Source: Macrotis lagotis
Lineage: Eukaryota; Chordata; Mammalia; Peramelemorphia; Peramelidae
Length of the DNA: 64,000 bases
Assembly (NCBI RefSeq): GCF_037893015.1
Contig: NC_133662.1
Span: 269,645,944 to 269,709,943 of the forward strand
Direction: 5' to 3'
In this document: positions 56,758 through 64,000 of the stretch, piece by piece
Numbering within the stretch: position 1 is the stretch's first letter
Layout: every line of letters starts with the position of its first letter
The notes under the pieces: model-generated
What the model was told of the DNA's origin: nothing
The model's database searches: none
What the model saw: only the letters and a program-made list of their open reading frames with translations
Made by a program: the position numbers and the translations under genes

Positions 56758-58476
56758 TGTAGAGTCCCTTTCCTGGACTCTTATGTTGAATCCCACTTCT
56801 GGGATCCCAACTTACAAAGATTGTAAAGTTTTGTTTTTGCCAACAAAAAACCTCACAAAGCAATCAAATTCAAAATTCTAACTAAAAGGAGTAATATTTA
56901 ACTTTACATAACTATTTCAGAGTTTAGACACTAACACAAACACAGAAAACAACTCTTTTGTATTTCAAACTTATCAAAGTGAAATTGTTGGACACCCTGA
57001 CTAACAACAAAATCTCAAAATATAGAAACATTCTCCCATCTCTCCAGGCAAGGAAAGAGATGTAAAATGCCCTCTAAATGTTCAAATACACACATACACA
57101 AATAACAAATCAAGACAAATCAACAGAAATATAAGCCATAGGCACAGACTTAACTTTAAAGACAAAATCCAGGGGCAGCTAGGTGGGGCAGTGGATAGAG
57201 CACCGGCCCTGGAGTCATGAGTACTTGAGTTCAGATCTGGCCTCAGACACTTAATAATTACCTAGTTGTGTGGCCTTGGGCAAACCATTTAACCCCATTG
57301 CCTTGCAAAAACTAAAAAAACTAAAAAAATAGACAAAATTCAAATTTCCCAGTCCCAGAAAAGCAATCTTTTCTCTCTTTTTTCTTAACTAATTAACCAC
57401 AAAGCTTCCCAATCAATAACCTACTGAAAAACACAGTCATTGCCCAACCCCCCCCCTTCCTCCCCAAACCAGGAAGAAGGCATGGGGGTCCCTCGATTTC
57501 TAAAATAAGTTTTTGGAAACATGGGTTTCAGTTTCAAAGTTCCAAAAATAAAGCTTTCCCTTCTCCTTCCTCCTTCCCTCTGCAGAAGGTAGGGGTAGCA
57601 AAGAATGAGAGAAAGCCTTTGAAACCACTTAATATGTTGACAGTACAATCTGGAGTTGTTGTATTCTGTGAATAATAGTCAACACCATTAAAGAGAGTGA
57701 AATTCCTCATTGGTGTCAAGGTCTTCAGCAAAGTCTGCTTCAGCAACAAAAGGCCTCTGCATCTGGTCAAAGGTCCAGGGATCCAGGTTATGCCCAGAGC
57801 ACACAGCCTGGTCAGGCTGGCAGCTGTGGCCAAAAAAGAACAGCAAGCAGGTTCTCAGTATCCTGTTCATGGTGCTGGTGCTGGGGGCAGACCACTGCTT
57901 GAAAAAGACGATCCATCCTATGGGGCATTGCCTCAGAGACTCTACTTTCCACTGACTCCTCAATGTTAAATTTTTTATTGTTTTCTCACTTTCGTTGGTT
58001 CCTCTTAGTTTAAAATCACCCCCCTAAGTAACAAATCAACTTGTTCTTTTCTTGAGTCCTGCGCTCTGAGATGTCACCTGGCTCTCTTGTTTGTATCTGC
58101 TATGTCCTTATTCTGGACTTTCCTCAGATAACTCTGCCTTTATTGTCCTTTTACAACTGCCATATGTTTAGTCCCTGTTGGATGCCATAGGTAGAGTCCC
58201 TTTCTTGAACTCTTATGTTGAGTCCCACTTCTGCACTCCCTCAATCTTTCCCCAAGTAAGCATTGAAGGGGCAGGAGACAAGAAAGACAAGCCATACAAG
58301 TTCCTCCCTCAAGATCTCCAAGTGCTCCATTTATTCATTAAAACACTAGTGCCTAAATACCTTTCCAGTCTCTAATCCGCTCCCACTCCCAAGGCACTTG
58401 GTACATAAGACTCTGGTGTTCAAGGACACCAGGTGAAAACAATTCACAATACTCCCATACACCACAGTTCCCAACA
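56758..58476 (-). mobile_element. Small ERV fossil (betaretrovirus-like) inside the L1
   Basis: The right end, 58190-58476, is an LTR of about 287 bp that begins TGTTGGGA on the minus strand. Next to it, 58171-58187 reads TGGCATCCAACAGGGAC on the minus strand, close to a tRNA-Lys primer-binding site. The left end, 56758-56805, carries text related to the LTR end ('agtccctttc', 'actcttatgttga'). The flanks gtccta (56752-56757) and atccta (58477-58482) fit a 6-bp target duplication with one change. The element is far shorter than a provirus and broken. No retroviral protein domain was recognised inside. A SINE sits within it. It is younger than the L1 it interrupts and older than that SINE. Confidence 0.6.
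57171..57330 (+). mobile_element. WSINE-like SINE inside the ERV fossil
   Basis: 'ggggcagctaggtggggcag', 'gtggatagagcaccggccct' and 'cttaataattacctagt' with A-tail. A short duplication of agacaaaat-type text lies on both sides (about 57160-57169 and 57331-57340). Confidence 0.85.
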
Positions 58477-58528
58477 ATCCTAAGAGAAGTAAAATTCTCA
58501 AGAGTTAGAAGTGTTATATCTTCCCTTT

Positions 58529-58592
<64 letters not shown>
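58529..58592. repeat. (TA)n microsatellite
   Basis: TA repeats with TTTA interruptions at the edge where L1 text resumes. Confidence 0.95.
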
Positions 58593-60340
58593 ATTTGATG
58601 ATCTTGACTAACCTTTGCTGTGTTTTGTCTTTTTTTTTCCTTCCCCTTTTAGTTTACCTTTTTATGCATCTCTGGAATCTTGTTTTTGGCAATTGAATTA
58701 TCTGTTCAGTTCTGGTCTTCATGTCAGGAAATTGTGGAAGTCCTCTATTTCATTGAACTTCCATCTTTTCCCTGGACAGTATATACTAAATTTGTGCAGT
58801 AAATTCTTGGCTGTAATCCCAGGTCCTTTACCCTCTAATATATGGTATTCCAGGTCCTCTGGTATTTCAATGTTGAGACAGATAGATCCTACATGAGTCT
58901 GGTTGTGTTTCTTTTGTGATTAAATTGATTCCTTTTTCTACTTATAGTATTTTCTCTTTTATTTGAGAGTTCTGGAATTTGGAGTTTTTATCCTGGGACT
59001 CCTTTCTACAGGGATTATATATATTCTTTCAATTATATTGTCTTTTTGTTCTAGCAGATTTGGACAATTCCCCCTGATATTTCCTGCATGATGTTTTCTA
59101 AGTTCTTTTTTTTTTGATATAGGCTTTCTAGTAGTCCCATGATTTGTAGATTATCTCTTCTGGATCTATTTTCCAAGTTGTTTGTTTCTCCTAAAAAGTT
59201 ACTTTACATTTTTCAACCTTTTTAGTTTGTTTGATGAAATCTGGTAATTTAGTAGATTCATTGTTTCTATTTGTTCAATTCCAATTTTTAGATTTTTATT
59301 TTCTTCAATTGTCTTTTGTGTTTCCTTTTTAAAGGTGTTGAGTTCTCTTGTCAATTTTTCATAATTTTTCTTGTATGACTCTCATTTCTTTCCATTTTTT
59401 TCTCCTTTTTCTCCTTTTTAGATTCTTTTTTAAACTCTTCTATAAGCATTTGGATTTGAGTCCAATTCATAGTCTCTTATGAGACTTCCCCTGTGAGTGA
59501 TTTTTCATTGATTTCTTCTTCCATCATGGCATTGTTATCATCTTTATCTGCAAAATAGTTTTCTATAGTGAGTGCTCTTTTAGCCTTTTTGCTCATCTTT
59601 GTTGTTTTATCTCTTTTCCCAGGGTGTAGTGAGTAAAGATCTAAGCCTTTTATGCTGGGGCTAAGGACTATTCTCTGGCTTGTCACTGACCAAGATGCTA
59701 CCTATGTAGTCCAGGCCTTGCCTTTGCAGAGATTTATTTCATCCTTTGTGCCCAGGTTCTGACTTAACAGTGGTTTGTTCCCAGTGTAGTCCTGTCTTTT
59801 GACCCAGTGTTCCCAAGGTTTAGATTTTGCTTGTTAGCCTTCCCTGTTGGCTTGTTATTTAGCTGCCAGGACCTGTGCTTTTGTCAAGCTGTCAGGACCT
59901 GGGCTGCACTGTGTCTAATAGACTTCCACTGACTTTCCCACTCTTCTGGCTCCTGGATGTTAGTTCCCTTTCCCCCTTAAAGAGACAGACCTTCCCTGAA
60001 GATCCTCCATGATGTCTACCTTTGAAAACTTCTTTGGATCTTCTCTTTTTCTTGGTGGGATCTATAGCTTGAATGTCAGTGTAGAGGCTTCATTTATCTT
60101 TAGAAAAATCCCTGGGAGCATGTTAGCTTCACCATTATCTTGGCTCCATCCCTTCTGCCTCTGTTTCTTAATGAGAAAGGACTGAGTCAGATGAAAGTGT
60201 CCCTTCTGGGTCTGTCATTTAGTATTTCTGTGATCAATTGTTCTGGGACTACGTTATGATCAATTGAACCAACCTTTAAAGCAATAAAGTCTGTTGCTCT
60301 CTCCCTGCGAATTTCATCTTTGCTTAGAAGAGATAAATAC

Positions 60341-60489
60341 GCGGTGCAGCTAGCTGGTGCAGTGGATGGAGCACCGGCCCTGTAGTCAGGAGGACCTGAG
60401 TTCAAATCCAGCCTCAGACACTTAATAATTACTATGTGACCTTAGTCAAGTCACTTAACCCCATTTCCTTGCAAAAACTAAAAAAAAAC
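60341..60489 (+). mobile_element. WSINE-like SINE
   Basis: 'gcagctagctggtgcagtgg', 'agtcaggaggacctgagttc' and A-rich tail. Confidence 0.85.
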
Positions 60490-60694
60490 AGTGATGTACA
60501 CATTGTGAAAAAATTCAGAATTGATATTTTGCCCACCCAGAGATCTGCTGCAAGTCTTTCTAATACAGATAGTCATATGTAATAATTCACCAGCATCTAT
60601 GCTTCACCTAGTCTGTGTGGTTCTAAACAATATCACATGTAAAGTTCTAATATTCATATGTTAGGAGAAATAATTCCTTACATTTAAAAGCATG

Positions 60695-60850
60695 GGGGGT
60701 GGCTAGGTGGCACCATGGATAGAGTACCGGCCCTGGAGTCAGGAGTATCTGAGTTCAAATCCAACCTCAGACATTTAATAATTACCTAGCTGTGTGACCT
60801 TGGGCAAGCCACTTAGCCCATTTGCCTGGCAACCCTCCCCCCCCAAAAAA
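60695..60850 (+). mobile_element. WSINE-like SINE
   Basis: 'gggtggctaggtggcaccat', 'ctggagtcaggagtatctga', 'attacctagctgtgtgacct'. Flanked by short aaagcatg repeats. Confidence 0.85.
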
Positions 60851-60853
60851 AGC

Positions 60854-61378
60854 ATGCCAGGTAATTTGAACTCCATTTTCCAGGGTGAAATAATTCTTAA
60901 TATTTTTGTTAAGATTTAAAAATTGACATCATTTTCTCATGCTGTTTCAAATAAAATTGTTGCATCCTTAAAAATAATCCAAAAAAACCCTAGGCATCAT
61001 TATGCTCTAGCAAAACTTCAGTCTGGCCCCTGTGGCACCTTGATCTTGAGGGCTAGCATTACAATTGTAACCTTAGACAGTTCTGTTGTAAAGTCATATT
61101 CTTGCTTCCTCATAATTTCCTTCAAAATCCTTCCCTGGGGAAGACCCTCACCATGCTTCAAGAAAAGATTTTAAAAGCACCCCGGCACCCCTCCTCTCTC
61201 CCCATCATGTTGGCTAGTGACCTGCCTTGCATTTCTTCAGAAGAAGCAAGGATAATTTTTTCCCCCCTGTGTCTAGCACACTGTAAATGTTGTGTCTGAA
61301 TAACAAATACAGATGGTTCATTATGGGTATTTCTTAGGCTTAAACATTTTACCAAATGTGGTCATGAGTGAAGTTCAT
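60854..61378. other. Unassigned sequence
   Basis: No repeat or gene recognised. Confidence 0.4.
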
Positions 61379-61379
61379 T

Positions 61380-61778
61380 CCATGCCTCCAGACTGTTCCC
61401 TGTTACCTTCAGGATCAAATTTAAAAATCCTCTTTATAACTGGCCTCTTCTTACCTTTCCAGTCTTCTTATACCATACTTCTGTTTTACTAGACAATCCT
61501 TGCTGTTATTTGCTCAACAGGCTCCCTCTCTTGGCTCTGGGCATCTTCCCTGGCTCTTCCTCATGCTTGGAACCCTCATCATGTCTAGGCTTCCTTCAAG
61601 TTTTTGCAAGAAGCTCTTCCAAGTGGCCACCCAAACTTATGCCTGGCGCCAGTTTCCCCTTTATTCCCTTGTTGCTAAGTGATTGCTGGCATCTTCTCTT
61701 CCTCATTAACCTGGCAGTTTTTTGAGGGTAGAGGTTGTTTTTAGCTCTTAGCACATAGTAGGCACTTTTGATATATGT
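61380..61778 (+). mobile_element. L2-type LINE 3' end
   Basis: 'ctggcctcttcttacctttc', 'ctctgggcatcttccctggc', 'gtctaggcttccttcaagtt' and 'gctcttagcacatagtaggc' follow L2 tail order. Confidence 0.75.
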
Positions 61779-61999
61779 TCAAAGGCTTAAAATTACCCAG
61801 GTTGCTATTTTGCAAATGCATTCCAGTCACCAGAGTGGTAATCAGTCAGAAGGGAGTTTGTGGTTTAGGACAAAGCAGGTGCCTCCGCTGGGCCAAAATC
61901 TCAGATGTGTGAGCTCTTGTGACAGTGCAACAAGAAGTTGGTAGAAAAATCAAGGTCAATCTTTCGAGTCTAGAACATCATAAGAATATAGCATGAAAA

Positions 62000-62150
62000 A
62001 GGACTTTAGCATCCAAACATTTCATTTTCTAGAGGAAGAAACGGAGCCCTAGAGAAGGAAGATGACTTGGCCAAGGTCACACAGGAATTAAATAGCAGAG
62101 CTGAGATTTGGATTCAGCTTCTATGACTTTCTATTACACAACCTTTCCAT
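62000..62150 (-). mobile_element. MIR-family SINE
   Basis: 'aagaaacggagccctagaga', 'ggccaaggtcacacaggaat' and 'gagatttggattcagcttct' match antisense MIR. Confidence 0.75.
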
Positions 62151-62154
62151 GGTA

Positions 62155-62262
62155 TTGTGAAATCCTGCACATGTGTGTTTACATGATTTGATCAGATGTG
62201 TCCCCAAAGTACTATGAAATCTTGGACATGTGTACATATCTTGGTCAGATGTGTCCACCAGA
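62155..62262. repeat. Two-copy tandem repeat, period about 57 bp
   Basis: 'tatgaaatcttggacatgtg' at about 62213 repeats 'tgtgaaatcctgcacatgtg' at about 62156. Both are followed by 'acat' and then 'gatcagatgtgtcc' or 'ggtcagatgtgtcc'. Confidence 0.8.
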
Positions 62263-62479
62263 CCCGATGTAGTTGATGGGGCACTTGAGGATATGAGTGT
62301 GACAAGCTGAAAGGGGCCTCCTGGACTTGGAGCTTGGAGCTTTGTTTTGGACCAAGAGAGACAGTAGAGTAGAGAGGAGAATTACATGTGAAGTTTTCTG
62401 TCTCAAGGCCAGAAGCACACTATGAAGCCCTTTCCAAAGAAGTAAGACATTTCATTTTCCATATTATGTAAGAATTGTT

Positions 62480-62718
62480 GTTGTTGGGGGTGATTGAGTC
62501 AGTTCAGTTGTGGCCAACTCTTCGTGACCTCATTTGGAGTTTTCTTGGCAGAGATAATGGAGTGATTTGTCATTTCCTCTTCCAGCTCATTTTGCAGATA
62601 AGGAATGGAGGGAAACAGAGTGAAGTGACTTGCCCAGGGTCACACAGCTAGTAAATGTGTTACTCTAGATGAGCCTTTCTGATTCTAAGCTATTTTCATT
62701 GTGCCACCCAGCTACCCT
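62480..62718 (-). mobile_element. MAR1-type SINE
   Basis: 'ttgtggccaactcttcgtga', 'ccagctcattttgcagataa', 'gtgacttgcccagggtcaca' and 'tcattgtgccacccagctac' match an antisense MAR1-type copy almost end to end. Confidence 0.85.
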
Positions 62719-63384
62719 AGACAAGGATTACATATATCATAATGATGCTGATTATTTTTCTAAATGACTTGATGTTAAGTTTTTCCTTCCTACAAGTTCT
62801 GAGCATGAACAAGTAGCTAAGGCTGTTGCCCTGCTTTGATAGGAGGACCCATATTTAGAACCATGGATTTACCCAAGCATCAAAGCATAAACTTTGCTCA
62901 AAAGAAAAATCATTCATTATCATGGTTATGGTCATAATCATTATTATGATTTGAATAGGATGATTCACATACTGTCTGTTTTGATATATCTGTTATTTGG
63001 AGATGCCTGAAAGTTGTTTTTAATGAGTCTACAGAAAGTGACCTTATTTCCTTATACTTTTTTGTAACTACTAAAAAAATTATTAACCTTTGCAACAGCA
63101 CATATATGCATCTGTTTATAGATACATATTTAATATAAAAATAGTGACTTGTCCTTTTACCACTTTGATTTTAACTCCATTCTTAAAGTGAGAAGAATTT
63201 TAATGATGACAATGATGAAATGAATTCTGGCCTTGGCCCCCCAAGTCCTTCTCCAATGCCTCATTTTGCTATGGATATGGCCTTCGATTCATGAAAGCTA
63301 TGACAAAATTCTGTCAGGTCCTAACAAGCTGGAAAGACATCACAGCTAGACCCAGTTATAGAGTGTGAGTCTCTTGGATACAAG
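62719..63384. other. Unassigned sequence
   Basis: No repeat or gene recognised. Confidence 0.4.
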
Positions 63385-63385
63385 G

Positions 63386-63452
63386 AGATATTTATAATGT
63401 GCCTAGGACACTCCTAGTAGTCATTAAGTTCTTAATAAATGTTTATTCCCCT
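63386..63452 (+). mobile_element. L2/MIR-type 3' end fragment
   Basis: 'cctagtagtcattaagttct' and 'taataaatgtttattcc' match the common L2/MIR 3' terminus. Confidence 0.5.
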
Positions 63453-63774
63453 TCCCCTTCTCAGACCAGAACCAGTTTAACTGCAGTCAGAGAAACTCAT
63501 TTCCTGATTCTTCACGATATGATTGTTGTTTTGGCCTGCTCAAATTCAGAAGAGATCTATCAAGTCTGGGCAGAAAGTGATGATGACCCCCTTCTGAAGG
63601 AGGCACCAACAGGGATCAGTTCCCATATCCTTGAATTACTAAATCTACAATCTCACAGTGTATAACACAATAAGGTTACAAAATGCTTTCCACCCATTTA
63701 ATTCTCCAGAATTGGAACTATATAACCATAGATATTGGATAGAGAACCAAAGAATTGGAAAATCTTTAGTGGCC

Positions 63775-64000
63775 ATGTAACCTAAGCCATATTTGAGTCA
63801 AAACAATCTATAACAAAGAGCTACTCCCTCTCACTTTTAATTATTAGGAAGTTTTCCTTTAATTAAGTCTAAATCTACTTCTCTGTAACTTCCATCAGAC
63901 AGTTCCAGTTCTGCTCTCTATGGCCAAGCAAAGGCCAATCCCCTTTGGCAGCCCTTCAGATTTTCAATGCCAATCTCACCATCCTCCTAGAACTTTTCTC
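63775..64000 (-). mobile_element. CR1/L3-type LINE 3' end, running off the window
   Basis: 'ttattaggaagttttccttt', 'agtctaaatctacttctctg', 'tccagttctgctctctatgg' and 'cccttcagattttcaatgcc' are the inverse of the CR1/L3 tail at 44555-44985. The element continues past the window end. Confidence 0.75.

Larger units (their letters stand above)
52948..60153 (-). mobile_element. L1 LINE with both termini, riddled with later insertions
   Basis: A perfect 16-bp direct repeat, tctgcctctgtttctt, lies at 52932-52947 and 60154-60169. Read on the minus strand, the element starts at about 60153 ('ggagccaagataatggtgaa') with a 5' UTR. ORF1 follows (about 59595-58719), with 'MSKKAKRALTIENYFADKDD' at the start and 'GPGITAKNLLHKFS', 'CPGKRWKFNEIEDFHNF' at the end. 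After foreign DNA (about 56256-58510) comes the ORF2 reverse transcriptase ('[15 protein letters not shown]', '[19 protein letters not shown]' near 56200-56030). It continues leftward to the 3' UTR and T-rich tail at 52948. The ORF2 endonuclease region is not seen, so it was lost. Stops and frame changes show it is dead. Confidence 0.85.

Overview
This window reads as a mammalian, almost certainly marsupial, intergenic or intronic stretch. The main evidence is a recurring tRNA-headed SINE of about 150 bp ('ggcagctaggtgg', 'cagtggatagagca', 'cctggagtcagg', 'cttaataattacctagct', then an A-rich tail). It has the style of the marsupial WSINE/CORE-SINE families, possibly Australasian. Marsupial-style L1, RTE, L2, CR1/L3 and MIR relics support this. 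Family names come from memory of consensus sequences, not from a database search. I find no intact protein-coding gene.

The only host gene I can defend is a tRNA-Ser(CGA) gene on the minus strand at 48374-48455, with its own T5 terminator. It lies at the edge of a GC- and CpG-enriched block (about 46.9-48.6 kb). One host processed pseudogene, RPL32, lies at about 12215-12556 on the minus strand.

Layout. 0-2.3 kb: mostly unassigned, with a CA/TG inverted microsatellite. 2.3-7.3 kb: a truncated half-L1 tail abuts an RTE-type LINE whose 5' half is inverted, and an L1 fragment is inserted in the RTE. 7.3-10.1 kb: little recognised. 10.1-12.8 kb: antisense L1, SINEs and the RPL32 pseudogene. 13-18.4 kb: L2/MIR relics, a second antisense L1 with an expanded SINE tail, and a 226-bp tandem duplication. 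18.4-24.2 kb: long polypurine tracts and old repeats. 24.2-27.7 kb: a complete-looking half-L1 (HAL1-like) element inside an L1 3' end. 28.3-29.1 kb: an inverted pair of RTE-tailed SINEs. 29-36 kb: MIR, CR1/L3 and L1 relics with compound microsatellites. 36-46 kb: MIR, L2, SINE and CR1/L3 relics and a possible LTR fossil. 47-49 kb: the CpG-enriched block and tRNA gene. 52.9-60.2 kb: an antisense L1 bounded by a perfect 16-bp target-site duplication, carrying an RTE piece, a small ERV fossil and several SINEs. 60-64 kb: SINE, L2, MIR and CR1/L3 relics.

No operon, CRISPR array or unknown multi-gene system is visible. What the window does hold is a readable record of retrotransposition. At least eleven insertions have target-site duplications that I could read by eye, so their order of arrival can be worked out.
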